Positions 1 through 9,049 of a stretch of 64,000 bases of DNA are shown one piece after another. The notes below the pieces were generated by a model. The model was not told where the DNA came from, ran no database searches, and was given only the letters and a program-made list of their open reading frames with translations. A program made the position numbers and the translations under genes. Location of the stretch: the NCBI GenBank assembly GCA_030374765.1, contig JARGXX010000099.1, positions 496,001 through 560,000 on the forward strand, given 5' to 3'. The DNA is from Agarophyton chilense (lineage: Eukaryota > Rhodophyta > Florideophyceae > Gracilariales > Gracilariaceae). Position 1 is the stretch's first letter. Each line of letters opens with the position of its first letter.

Positions 1-38
1 CGACACAGCCGTGCATCTCGCCCGTTCGCGCGCCAGTC

Positions 39-450
39 ATGAAGGTCGATCGCTCGGGCGGAGGAAAGCGAGCGAAGAGCGCGAGAGAGAAAAAAGCTGC
101 ACCACAGTCTGCTTCTTCTTCTTCTTCTTCTTCTTCTTCTGAGCTTGCCACCAAGATTGAGATTGATGGTACGGTCATGGAGAGTCTGCCGAGTGCGGTT
201 TTTAAGGTCGAACTGGATAATAAGTGTGAGGTTCTTGCACACATTTCGGGCAAGATTAGAAAGAACTACATTCGAATTCTCGTTGGTGACCGTGTTAAAT
301 GTGAGCTGTCCCCTTATGACCTCACCAAGGGACGGATAACATGTAAGTTTTTCTCGTTGGCCTTGACAGAGTGTTTGCGCTTTCTGTACCAGCTCCTGAC
401 TGAAAGTTTGATTTGTTTGATGTGTTTGATGTGCAGTTCGGTACAAGTAA
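39..450 (+). CDS. infA: Translation initiation factor IF-1, nuclear-encoded organelle type, one intron
   Basis: An S1/OB-fold protein that would bind the A site of a 70S-type ribosome, so it should act in plastid or mitochondrion. The conserved run from the [12 protein letters not shown] segment to the [17 protein letters not shown] segment is unmistakable IF-1. The uninterrupted frame loses homology after GRIT, but a GTAAGT donor at 343 and a TGTGCAG acceptor ending at 436 define a 94-nt intron. Joining 39-342 to 437-450 gives the canonical C-terminus GRITFRYK and a stop. The frame is open upstream of the ATG at 39 to the window edge (through a Pro/Arg-rich stretch), so an organelle-targeting peptide may begin outside the window. 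A poly-Ser run from a TTC/TCT microsatellite (about 113-141) separates the basic N-terminus from the domain. Plastid versus mitochondrial targeting cannot be decided from the sequence. Confidence 0.88.
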
Positions 451-627
451 ATGGCTTTGCGTTTGATTCATACTGCTGCTACTTCATCTATCACCATGTT
501 CTTACTTTTGTCACAATTTCTCTTTATCTTCGAAAACCAAGAAAGCACAAATATGCATCGCACATTCTAGTTTGCCCTCACAAAAACAAGTAAGGGTTAC
601 CCTTCTTCTTGCCTTGGTAGCAGTTTC

Positions 628-1689
628 TTAACTATACTCACTGCATCTTTTGCAACGAGAGGACGCCTTCATCTGGTGTGATAGCAATCGCATACCGTCA
701 TTGATTCCAATCCGCCCCACGTACCCGAGCTGAGCGCGTGCATTTCGATCACAAAACGTAATCTCTGTGGAAAATAACTTCACTCGAGACGTGGTGAACA
801 CCGGAACCCTTCCCAAACAAAATGCCAGTAACTCGTTGAACAACGCGAACAACCACGCCACGCATAGTGGGACTGGATGAATGCACACTTGATGAAAATG
901 ACATGCGTGCAGCATGAGCAGGATAAAATGAGAGAACAGAACTGGGCGCCCATCCGTGATGAAGTAACTCAGATTCGGAGGCTTTTTTGTTCGTAACGCG
1001 CATAATACCGCCTCACACGCGTTTTCTATGTGACAAGTACTTGTCAAGAATTGACCATTTCTCACCAGAAGCAAAGAGCGATTGCGTGAAAGCTGGGCCA
1101 TGAGCGTTTTCAGGAAGGGGTCTTGAAACATTCCCCATAGTAGACGAGTGCGCAAAATCGTGCACGGAGGTGAACTGTTCAGATGCGCGTCTCTTATAAG
1201 AAACTCCAGTTCTTGAGAAACTTGTGTGCAATATGATGACGGGTTGGAAGGGTATGAGATGGACTCGTCGGCCGAAACAATTGCCTCTGAATCAAATAGA
1301 GATATCTCGCTCGCATGCACGACGAGTCGGGCCACGCGATTGACACGACACGCTTTGAGAATGTTGCGGATGAGAGCGAGTTGTATTATTGCTTCATGTC
1401 GAGTTTGAGCCGGTGCCACACTGCAAACCACAAACATGCATGCCCGAGTTATACGTATCACGTCATGGACGCATTGAAAGGAGCCCTGAACTACTCGACA
1501 ACCCATTTGTTCAAGAGCCGACGCGTTCGTCTCACAAGAAGACAGCGTAACAAGCCGATAGTTGGCATTCCTCAAACACGGAATTAGCTGCAGCGACAGC
1601 GGAGATGGTACGAGTAATACCAGAGGCGTGCAGTTCACAAACGATTGCGGCACACGCGACTGGGCCGAGAGAATCGAACCAATTGCCAT
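628..1689 (-). CDS. Extended short-chain dehydrogenase/3-beta-HSD-like protein with degenerate motifs
   Basis: 353 aa, convergent with infA. The second half carries the pattern of the 3-beta-hydroxysteroid dehydrogenase/sterol decarboxylase branch of extended SDRs: an Arg-rich strand after CTILRTRLLWG, then CHIENACEAV (about 219-228), YFITDGRPV (242-250), and a late LGYVGRIGINDGM segment. Two hallmarks are missing. The N-terminal Gly-rich TGxxGxxG nucleotide loop is replaced by VPSPLSLQL (about 27-35), and the Tyr of the active site (Y153) is not followed by Lys four residues later. Either this is a non-catalytic relative, or the real N-terminal exon lies elsewhere, or the gene is decaying. 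The frame is intact over more than 1 kb, which argues against recent decay. The family assignment is fairly secure; the substrate is unknown. Confidence 0.65.
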   Translation of the reverse strand: MAIGSILSAQSRVPQSFVNCTPLVLLVPSPLSLQLIPCLRNANYRLVTLSSCETNASALEQMGCRVVQGSFQCVHDVIRITRACMFVVCSVAPAQTRHEAIIQLALIRNILKACRVNRVARLVVHASEISLFDSEAIVSADESISYPSNPSSYCTQVSQELEFLIRDAHLNSSPPCTILRTRLLWGMFQDPFLKTLMAQLSRNRSLLLVRNGQFLTSTCHIENACEAVLCALRTKKPPNLSYFITDGRPVLFSHFILLMLHACHFHQVCIHPVPLCVAWLFALFNELLAFCLGRVPVFTTSRVKLFSTEITFCDRNARAQLGYVGRIGINDGMRLLSHQMKASSRCKRCSEYS

Positions 1690-2259
1690 ACTGCGCTAGC
1701 TAGGGGGTAGCAATCTAACCCTTAGTTCCGTCCGTCCAATCCTGTCATCTTGAAACTCAAATTCTTATATGCGTCCCGCCTCTCGACGGTGCAAAACATT
1801 CTTAATGAATGAGGAGCCAATGACGTATTGGTTGAAGACCAATTGCTGTTGCGGTCTTGCGTGAGCTGAACTGTTTGCAACTGCATTACGAAATGCACTG
1901 AGCATTGACGTACAGCTTCGATTTTTGGCTTAGTGCAGACACGCGCCACGACGAAATGCGCCGTCAGCGCATTGTGACACAACGATCCCCAACGTTGAAT
2001 CGGGCCCAGCCATGACTAGAGGGGCGGTAATTACTAGCTAGCCATGAATGTTGATTTTCGCCACAGCTGTGAAGAACAAATACAGCCTTAATAGCGTAAC
2101 TCACAGGCTTTGTAATTCAAAGCAACGTTAGGTTGATCCGATAGCATCGGTCATTTGTCATTACCCACGAGGCTGAGCGTTGCTCTCCTTCATATCGCCT
2201 TCCGATAATAGCGCTCTGCCCCCCCCTCCCCCCCCCCCCTCAAAAAAACCTGGATTACC
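1690..2259. other. Divergent intergenic region with poly-C tract
   Basis: Lies between the divergent starts of the SDR-like gene and the Ser-rich gene, so it probably holds both promoters. A C-rich run with a few T interruptions (about 2219-2240) sits just before the downstream start. A small antisense frame at 1722-1982 shows no recognisable similarity and I do not call it. Confidence 0.5.
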
Positions 2260-4197
2260 ATGTCTTCTCCATCGTCACACGCGCCGTTGCCAGTGTTACC
2301 TCCACCACGGTCTGTGCCCTACCCCAGCTCAAACACAAGGAAGGAACCGGTGGACGGACGATCACGGGTGCGTGATGGTGGGACATCACGGGTGCGTGAT
2401 GAGACGCCAAATTTCGTAACTCTCGTTAAACGGAAATCATCACCACCACGGTCTATTTCTTCTTTTGACTCCTCCGACTCGTCTTCGGAAGCTTCAAATC
2501 CATCTTCATCTTCCTTGTCGTCTGCGCAAGTTCGAGTAGGTCCATCTTCACCTTCTAGCAGTTCCAACTACCACTCTTCTGCCCCTTCATCACCCTCGAA
2601 TAGAGCACGCTTTTCCTCCAGTCCTTCAATCAAGCCACCTATTCAAAAACATATCAAACATTCTTCCGTTGAAAAGCCGCGAAGCCCGATCAGCAATATA
2701 CGCAGAAAGCTTTCTGAAGAGGGAAACCGAAACAAAACAAAGCTCACCGTACATGGCTATCCGCAGAAGGTACTCTCAAAAGTTAACAACCAATCAAGCG
2801 CATCTGCAGTGGAAATTGTGGGTCGGTCCGATGCCACAATAGGGCAGGCATTGGAACAACTGGCCATACTATCAAGCATTCCACGGCGCAGAGGGCGCCC
2901 CAGTAAATCCGTCATTGAACAGCGGAATCGACTGAAGAAACTTCGTGAACAGCTGGATGACGATATTCAAAGATTGGATGCAACAGGTACCGCTCATGTA
3001 TCGACCGCAACAAGCGACAAAACAACAGCTATAGCCAAAACGGGCCAGAAGAGCTGTAAACGGCCTAGCCGAAGCATGATGAGAACGGCTTCTCCACGTG
3101 CAGTTGAAAGCCCCGATCGTGATGCAAATCGAACAAGGAAAGCAAGTAGCTCGACAAGAACCACGACCATCACTTACATCGACTCGTCATCGCCATCCAG
3201 CGAGGATGAGAAAGCAACACGAGCCACAAAGAGGCAGAGACCAGTGAGCATTGAAGGTAAGCTGAAAACGACCAAGCTGAAGCGATTGACAGACATAGAC
3301 AGGGATGGGGCTATGACACCAATCTCAACAAAGAAAAAAGTTAGAGCAATATCGCCTCGCAAAAGAGCGCAGAAAGCTCCCAAAACGTCGCTCGGCGGGC
3401 AGCGGCCAAACGCAGAAAAGGGCGGTAAAACGGTTAGTCAAAACGATGAAAATGAAAGCGACAATGAGGACAGCGACGAGGATAGCGATGAAAAGAGCGA
3501 TGGGAGCGGCGACGAAAACAGCGACGAAACCAGCCACAAAGAGGGACGGAGCAAGGAAGGTGCAGAAGAGGAACATACTGCGAACAACATAAGACGGACA
3601 GACGAGAGCGAAGAGAAAGGTGAACAGTGTTGCGGCAGAGAGAAACAAGATGAAGATGCGAAGAACAAAAAGATTGAACGTTTACAGGGGGAGGTAGACG
3701 AGCTAAAAGAGCGGCTGCAAAACGAAATGTACAGGGCGGTTGAGCTGGAAGAGGCCTTAGGTCTGGATGTGAGGGCAGAGGTGGCAAACAGAACAGAGGT
3801 GCAAGACATGAAGAAGCACATCGCAGAGCTTGAAGGGCAGATGAGCAGCTGGAAGTGGAAAATGGAACAAAAAGAGGACGAGGTTCGCGAAAAGGATGCT
3901 GCTCTGAGAGGTCTACTTGCACAAGTGAAGGATTTGGAAGCTCGGAAATGTGAGATGTGCGGGAGAAAGGAAGGCCATGGAGCAGATGCACAGGTTGAGG
4001 GTAAGAAAGAATGGATGTTAGGGGCTGAAGAAGCGGCCGAGGACCGACAAGAAGAAGTGGACGAGCTGAAGCGGTACGCCACAGAAGTTAGCGGGCGCCT
4101 GAAAAGAGTTGTGCAAGCAAACAGGCGTTTGCAGCAGAAGATGCTACGCTTGCACAGGCTAGAGGTGGGCGATAAAGAAGCGCAAGAGTTATTGTGA
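2260..4197 (+). CDS. Ser-rich, acidic, coiled-coil protein with AT-hook-like motif
   Basis: 645 aa, not recognised as a known family. The N-terminal third is Ser/Pro-rich. A 16-17-bp unit, tcacgggtgcgtgatg, occurs twice near 2364 and 2388, giving the repeat SRVRD. RRRGRPSKS (about residue 210) resembles an AT-hook (the GRP core in basic context), suggesting nuclear DNA binding. A strongly acidic DED/SDE stretch at about 395-435 is followed by a heptad-rich coiled coil from about residue 465 to the end, interrupted by KCEMCGRKEG. Together these suggest a chromatin or nuclear scaffold protein; this is inference. The ATG at 2260 follows closely after the poly-C tract and starts the long open frame. 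No introns are evident. Confidence 0.7.
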   Translation: MSSPSSHAPLPVLPPPRSVPYPSSNTRKEPVDGRSRVRDGGTSRVRDETPNFVTLVKRKSSPPRSISSFDSSDSSSEASNPSSSSLSSAQVRVGPSSPSSSSNYHSSAPSSPSNRARFSSSPSIKPPIQKHIKHSSVEKPRSPISNIRRKLSEEGNRNKTKLTVHGYPQKVLSKVNNQSSASAVEIVGRSDATIGQALEQLAILSSIPRRRGRPSKSVIEQRNRLKKLREQLDDDIQRLDATGTAHVSTATSDKTTAIAKTGQKSCKRPSRSMMRTASPRAVESPDRDANRTRKASSSTRTTTITYIDSSSPSSEDEKATRATKRQRPVSIEGKLKTTKLKRLTDIDRDGAMTPISTKKKVRAISPRKRAQKAPKTSLGGQRPNAEKGGKTVSQNDENESDNEDSDEDSDEKSDGSGDENSDETSHKEGRSKEGAEEEHTANNIRRTDESEEKGEQCCGREKQDEDAKNKKIERLQGEVDELKERLQNEMYRAVELEEALGLDVRAEVANRTEVQDMKKHIAELEGQMSSWKWKMEQKEDEVREKDAALRGLLAQVKDLEARKCEMCGRKEGHGADAQVEGKKEWMLGAEEAAEDRQEEVDELKRYATEVSGRLKRVVQANRRLQQKMLRLHRLEVGDKEAQELL

Positions 4198-4393
4198 AGG
4201 AAAACAAACAGCGCAAGTGCTTTGCTCGGCTTTTTTTTTTCTTTTACGCGACGCACAACGGCGACACGCCGAAGCAAGTAAGCAAAGCGAAAAGCGCAAA
4301 GCGCTAAGCGAAAACAGCGCCCCAACCCGCGCAGTCCGCCTCCGCACGCTCTCGGCAGCATCCAAGCCACGTGCAAGACGGCCCCGGCATTGG

Positions 4394-4723
4394 TTATGTA
4401 TCGTCATCATCGTCGATGATCCACTGCGCGTGGCTCGGCGCCGGCGCGGCAGCCGCATCATCATCCAAACGCAGCGCGTCGGGCGCCGAGCGCGCGGCCA
4501 CACACAGATGACGCTGCAGCACGGCAGCAGCGGCAGCGCTAGCGGCGGCGACGGCTACGCCTTGCGATCGCGCAGCCGGTGTCGACGCCATGGAAGCGCT
4601 CGCCGACAGCAACGGCGACCGTGGTACCGACGGCAATACTTGCGCTGCCGAACGCGACGCGCCCGCGCCCGCGGCGCGCAGCGTGTGTGAGAGACGACGC
4701 GCCGCGCGGAGTCGGGCGGCCAT
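4394..4723 (-). CDS. Possible small mitochondrial protein (Arg/Ala-rich presequence, Asp-rich tail)
   Basis: 109 aa. The N-terminus MAARLRAARRLSHTLRAA has no acidic residues and would form an amphipathic Arg helix typical of a mitochondrial presequence. An Ala-rich hydrophobic stretch (about 55-67) could be a single membrane segment, and the protein ends in five Asp before Thr. It is convergent with the Ser-rich coiled-coil gene and divergent from the sulfotransferase gene. The region is very GC-rich and long frames exist on both strands by chance, so this choice rests on the presequence-like N-terminus and the acidic tail alone. Confidence 0.35.
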   Translation of the reverse strand: MAARLRAARRLSHTLRAAGAGASRSAAQVLPSVPRSPLLSASASMASTPAARSQGVAVAAASAAAAAVLQRHLCVAARSAPDALRLDDDAAAAPAPSHAQWIIDDDDDT

Positions 4724-5436
4724 CGTCGTAAACTGGTGACGCGCTCAGATGGCGCTAGTAGTGCCGGCGTTGAAGCTTCGAATGCGGTGGTGTGTGGGCG
4801 ATGCGGAAGATGGTCGCGCGCCGCTCGACCGCTGCGCCCACTGCGGCGCGCACGTGCGCCGTACACGCGGTGCTCGACTCGTGGTACACGTGGCGCACCG
4901 CACACGTGGCGCACCAACTGTTCACAGGAATCAGCGCAGCCTGTGCCGAGCACCATGACGTGTTCGTTCTGCGCGGCGGTGTCAGTTAACGCTGTCTGCG
5001 CTCTGGATAAAAAGGGGAGCCACTGAGGGTTTTCTACACTCATATCTAGCTGGGAATATGTAGGTGGCATAAGGTTACAGTCCGGCAGCCCGAAGTGGTG
5101 CTCACGGCGTGCCTTGTCACTTGACGTACACCCCTACGTCGCCATACAATGTGTGCCATTTATCCTCCTAAGGTATAGAGCGGACGCCCTTGCGCAGTCA
5201 AGCGCTTTGGACAACTAATCGCTTTCACAGCTAAGCGCAGGCTAAAGTTCGACGCACTCCTCCTCCGCACCTTCTAGAGATACCTTATCTCCGCCCCGCC
5301 CCACTGCCTCCCTCACTGCCTACCCACTGCCTATCCTACTCCTGACGCCCCTCCCCAACGCCCTCTGACGCCGCTGTTCGCTACCCGTCTCCGTATATCT
5401 CATCGCCCCGTCCCGTCCGCATCTGTCACCCTCAAA
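4724..5436. other. GC-rich region upstream of the sulfotransferase gene
   Basis: No convincing gene. The GC-rich part (4740-5000) has frames on both strands with near-random composition and a short direct repeat around cacgtggcgcacc near 4890-4910. From about 5260 the plus strand becomes pyrimidine-rich (CTCC, CCCT runs) up to the ATG at 5437, as in a promoter or 5' leader. Likely the promoter of the sulfotransferase gene. Confidence 0.4.
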
Positions 5437-6492
5437 ATGGGCAAGCCGTCACCGGTGGTCACCGTGAGTCTGTCGCTCCGGGAGCTGTTTGCGGTAACGC
5501 TTGCTGTGCTCATAGTGATGACCTTAATTCTCACGCGCAGTGTTAAGCCGCAATATACCTCTTCGTCGTTGATGCTACCGCCCAAGCACGACACTTCGCG
5601 CACCGCCAACCAGCAACGCGCTCGAAATCGCATGCTCACTGACTTGCCGGCATGTGCCGCCCACGGTCGTGCCAATACCTTCCTCATGTTCTTCATGGGC
5701 CATTCCGGCTCTACTGCCATCATGACTTCGTTGCAACAACACTCCGGAACTTATATCAACGGATTTGAACCGGTTGATCATGGCGAGTTTCGCAACGGGT
5801 CTTCTGAGGACAACGCCAGAAAGGCATTAGCCTACACTACTGACTTTTTTCGCAACGCTTCTGAACATGCGCTCACGTCTGGCTTCAAGATTCGTCCTCT
5901 ACATGTATCTCGCCTCCCTGCCGAGTTTGCTGCCCTCATCCGCAAATACAAAACCCGCATTATCTGGAGCTATCGTTCAAATGTGCTCAAACAGGCTATT
6001 GGAGATTACGGAATTTTTCTTGGAGACAACTCCGCATTTGAAGGTTTGAAGATAGAAGTGAATCAAACAGCACCAGATCGATCCAAAAGATCCATCTATA
6101 TCAAAGATCTCAAACGACTGCACACCTTTATGAAAAGCCGAGTTTCGGGTGACGAGAAAGTACTAGCTGCAATCAAATCCGTCAGCAACGATCAGTGCGT
6201 GTTACCAGTGAGCTACGAAAGTTTTTTCAGCGATCCTGACCTTACTATGTTGCGTATTCAACGCTTTTTGGGGCTTAACGACACCGAATTACATCAACCG
6301 TTGAGAGCCAAAGCTAATCCTGACACTGTATGCGATTTGGCTCAGAACTGGGAGCATCTATGCGAAGCTTTTTTCGGCTGCTCTCGGTGGAGGTGGATGT
6401 TGGATGACTTTGAAAACGGCTGTTCTTGTTCATCTCTGCGCCCAAGTCGTTTCGGCAACAGGTTCTGTTCTACGAAAGGTTTTCGAGTTTGA
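5437..6492 (+). CDS. Type II membrane carbohydrate sulfotransferase
   Basis: 351 aa. Transfers sulfate from PAPS to a sugar, probably in the Golgi. There is a short cytosolic tail, one hydrophobic segment at about residues 16-33 (the single uncleaved anchor of a type II protein), then a lumenal domain. The 5'-phosphosulfate loop is FFMGHSGSTAIM at about 85-96 (the SGST core), and the 3'-phosphate site is IIWSYRSNVLKQAIG at about 175-189 (Arg180, Ser181). Four sequons (NGS, NAS, NQT, NDT) fit a lumenal glycoprotein. Several Cys near the C-terminus could form disulfides. In red algae this kind of enzyme is expected in the sulfation of cell-wall galactans; the substrate cannot be read from the sequence. 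Intact, no introns seen. Confidence 0.85.
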   Translation: MGKPSPVVTVSLSLRELFAVTLAVLIVMTLILTRSVKPQYTSSSLMLPPKHDTSRTANQQRARNRMLTDLPACAAHGRANTFLMFFMGHSGSTAIMTSLQQHSGTYINGFEPVDHGEFRNGSSEDNARKALAYTTDFFRNASEHALTSGFKIRPLHVSRLPAEFAALIRKYKTRIIWSYRSNVLKQAIGDYGIFLGDNSAFEGLKIEVNQTAPDRSKRSIYIKDLKRLHTFMKSRVSGDEKVLAAIKSVSNDQCVLPVSYESFFSDPDLTMLRIQRFLGLNDTELHQPLRAKANPDTVCDLAQNWEHLCEAFFGCSRWRWMLDDFENGCSCSSLRPSRFGNRFCSTKGFRV

Positions 6493-6935
6493 CGCAAAAC
6501 GGCGCCTCTATGCATATTCCAGCGGTCATAGCTGCAGTCTGTTTGATCAATTATAACTTTCTAAATGCTGCCTTGTCGTTGCCGCAAGTTAATCAGGTGT
6601 CTGTCAATCATGACTAACGGGGAGGTGTGCGCCCTATGAGCCACCGATTGCCCTCCAATCAATCTAGACACTCATTATTTTCAAAATTGTCAGCATATGT
6701 GCACTTGTGGGCCAGACACGGGCCAGGCCACTAGCTTGCCTTCAATCTGTTTCGAAGTAGTTCAATAGTTTTGATTCCGAGACACGGACGAAGACCATAG
6801 AGCAGTGTGACGTGTCTAACTTTACGGTAATGACGAGCTTCGAAAGAGGCTTCGATAGCGCCAGCCAATGTACACGACACCACCGCGAGCGTTCATAGCG
6901 GTCAGGCGGTGTTGGCAGCTGAACAATGAAGTTGT
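6493..6935. other. Convergent intergenic region
   Basis: Lies between the 3' ends of the sulfotransferase gene (plus strand) and the FKBP gene (minus strand). I see no gene, repeat or RNA structure here; it should hold both 3' UTRs. Confidence 0.5.
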
Positions 6936-7340
6936 TTACAACTCCCGTTCGTCGTCCTCTGACCCAAAGTCCACTAATTCCACCTTGAATTTCAATGTGG
7001 CCTTTTCAGGAATGACTGGTGGATAGCCCCGGTCTCCATACGCCTTGTGTGAAGGGATTACCAAATTGCGGATTTCTCCCTTGCAAATACCTTCAAGCCC
7101 CTCATCCCATCCTTTGATCACCATGCCTTGTCCTAAAACGAAATCAAACGGCTTTCCTCGTTTATAGGAACTGTCAAACTCTTTCCCGTCCTCCAGAGTT
7201 CCTTCGTAGTGCATAAGTAAACGATCTCCTTTCTTCGCTACTCGAGCACAATCTCCCGTTTTCATTGTTTCGATTTGGAGCTCAGATGCAAACGTGGCTC
7301 CCGTAAGTAGGGCAAGAGAGATTATGAACAAAACATTCAT
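6936..7340 (-). CDS. Secreted/ER FKBP-type peptidyl-prolyl isomerase
   Basis: 134 aa from the ATG at 7340. The frame is open further upstream to 7517, but the internal start gives a clean signal peptide (MNVLFIISLALLTGATFA), so I prefer it. A single FKBP domain follows: HYEGTLEDGKEFDSSYKRG, then the VIKGWDEGLEGICKGE segment and IPSHKAYGDRGYP, which carry the residues lining the FK506 pocket. This matches the FKBP2/FKBP13 type that assists folding in the secretory pathway. The last residues, EREL, resemble a KDEL-type retrieval signal, consistent with ER residence. Length fits the family. Complete, no introns. Confidence 0.9.
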   Translation of the reverse strand: MNVLFIISLALLTGATFASELQIETMKTGDCARVAKKGDRLLMHYEGTLEDGKEFDSSYKRGKPFDFVLGQGMVIKGWDEGLEGICKGEIRNLVIPSHKAYGDRGYPPVIPEKATLKFKVELVDFGSEDDEREL

Positions 7341-8233
7341 TGCCGTCTGAAGATTTCTGACCGAATCGAAGATGTTTCGACCCAGGAAAGTACAGACGCC
7401 GGTGGTTCTCTCGCCAAACAATGCTATGCGCCAACAATTCACAACGTCATCGACGAAGATGTAGGATGTGTATTTCAAGCACAGAGGGCCGGAAAGATTT
7501 GATTGTGTCCGGCTCACCAGCCTCTCTGGTATGGAAAAAAGATTGACTTCCGACCAATGGTTGCGCAGGAACTCTCTTCCATTCGCCTTCTGTCCTCCAT
7601 AGTGGGCAGGCCTCTTGTAATTTGGATCACTTACAGTGAATCCGAATTAGCCAGAATTCTATACCTCCAGTAGAGTATTAACGCCAACAGTTTTCAGAAA
7701 ATATATCTCAGGTTTTCAGAAAAGAAATTACACATGTAGTACACGTTTTTAATACTGGCAGATAACTCCTGACCGATCCTACGGATAAGTGGCCGAATAA
7801 TGCAATCACGTGAGGCACTTTTTGTTACAACATGATACACATGTGGAACAATTATTGGCCGGAGTGGGAGACTCTTGAAAACTCAATTTATGTAGGCACA
7901 ACTTCTGGCACTATAGTCCAACGAAACATTACACAAATTGGGCGTTCGCACGGAAAACATGAGGATTTCTGAATACGCCTTCTCCTGCTTCTCGAAGCCT
8001 CTAGAACGAAGAGACGGATTTTCTTTCGCAGCACTATTTCGAGAGATGCTCGTCTGCGGAGAGATCACTGACCATCGATCAATGCAGTCTCTTTTTGAAC
8101 TTTTCGCTCTTCTTTATGAGCCCCTTTCCCCCTACAGCATTGACAAATTATAACGCTTATACCCGCTAGACTACGCCGTCAAAGACGGCCCCGGTCAATG
8201 ACAGCTGTTTAATGTCTTGCTTTTTGCCTTTAA
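7341..8233. other. Intergenic region before the Harbinger remnant
   Basis: Includes the FKBP promoter. The part from about 7620 to 8220 is AT-richer, with scattered stops in all frames. A 71-codon frame at 7938-8153 has no recognisable similarity. Some of this could be the eroded 5' end of the transposase that becomes recognisable at 8234. Confidence 0.4.
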
Positions 8234-9003
8234 TGGTATCGCAACAGAGGTTCTACCATGGTTCTATGCACTATTTTTGGGGTCAACGCTTCAGTTGGCC
8301 CTTTGTTTCTTAGGTTTGGTAGGCATCTACTTCTAAAAGCCCTTGTGCAACACCCAAAATCCTGTATTAGAATGCCATCTGACTCTTAAATAGCCTCTTA
8401 TATGAACCCAATCAGCTTTAAATACTCTGTGCTGCTTGCTTTGTATGCTATGGCTGACTGTATAATGCTTTATCTCCAGCAGTCAAGCAAATCCATGATA
8501 CAGAACATATTTAATAATGGATGGACTCATATTCACTACTTTGGTAATGTTTTTGTCTTTTTTGACGCTGGTGTAGTCATAGCATGCGCATTTAATGCAC
8601 CCGGTTCGATGCACGACTCTTCTATTGCTGAGTGGGGACCTGTCTATTCTAAGTTGTAGGAGGTATATGAAAGAACTAGTGGGACTGGTGTGATGGACTT
8701 TGCTTTTAGCAGGGGAAATTATCTTTTTTTAGTGAAGTCTGCTCAATCGCTTCCTGATACTGCTGAGCCGGCAGTGTTTCATCGTGTTAAGCAAGCTACA
8801 TCGGCACTTCAAGGCTCAGAGTGGGGAATGAGAGCCTTCCGTGGCTTCTTCCTACGTCTCAAAGACAGGCTCGTGTACCAAGAGAGAGGAGAATGACGAT
8901 TGATATTACACATGGTCATCCTACTTGTCAATCTGCGAACTCGTCTCGTGGGAATCAACTAGATCCTTACAACTTTCATGCCTCATTTAAGCATCGAAGT
9001 TAA
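8234..9003 (+). pseudogene. PIF-Harbinger-like DDE transposase remnant with three in-frame stops
   Basis: One reading frame runs through the whole interval and is interrupted by TAA (8386), TAG (8657) and TGA (8894). It begins with a helical N-terminal part (WYRNRGSTMV and FGRHLLLKALVQHP). The DDE domain follows: MADCIMLYLQQSS supplies the first Asp, NGWTHIHYFGNVFVF follows, then NAPGSMHDSS (second Asp) and MDFAFSRGNYLFLVK (third Asp region), and LLVNLRTRLVGINQ near the end. Sequence spacing matches a second copy at 12330/22748. The three catalytic Asp positions are kept although the frame is dead. It converges on the SANT-type gene at 9050-10099, the usual two-gene layout of Harbinger elements. 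Confidence 0.75.
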
Positions 9004-9049
9004 CTCTCTCTTTCTATTAGCACAGCTCCCAAAACTTTTAAAAATCTAA

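Noticed and set aside
3325-4376. Long minus-strand frames opposite the Ser-rich coiled-coil gene and similar frames opposite the 891-aa gene
   Set aside because: They mirror the codon bias of acidic or coiled-coil coding strands (giving Phe/Ser/Leu-rich translations) and have no domain features.
4217-5070. Several overlapping frames in the GC-rich region before the sulfotransferase gene
   Set aside because: Arg/Ala-rich on both strands without motifs; only the minus-strand frame with a presequence-like start was kept, at low confidence.
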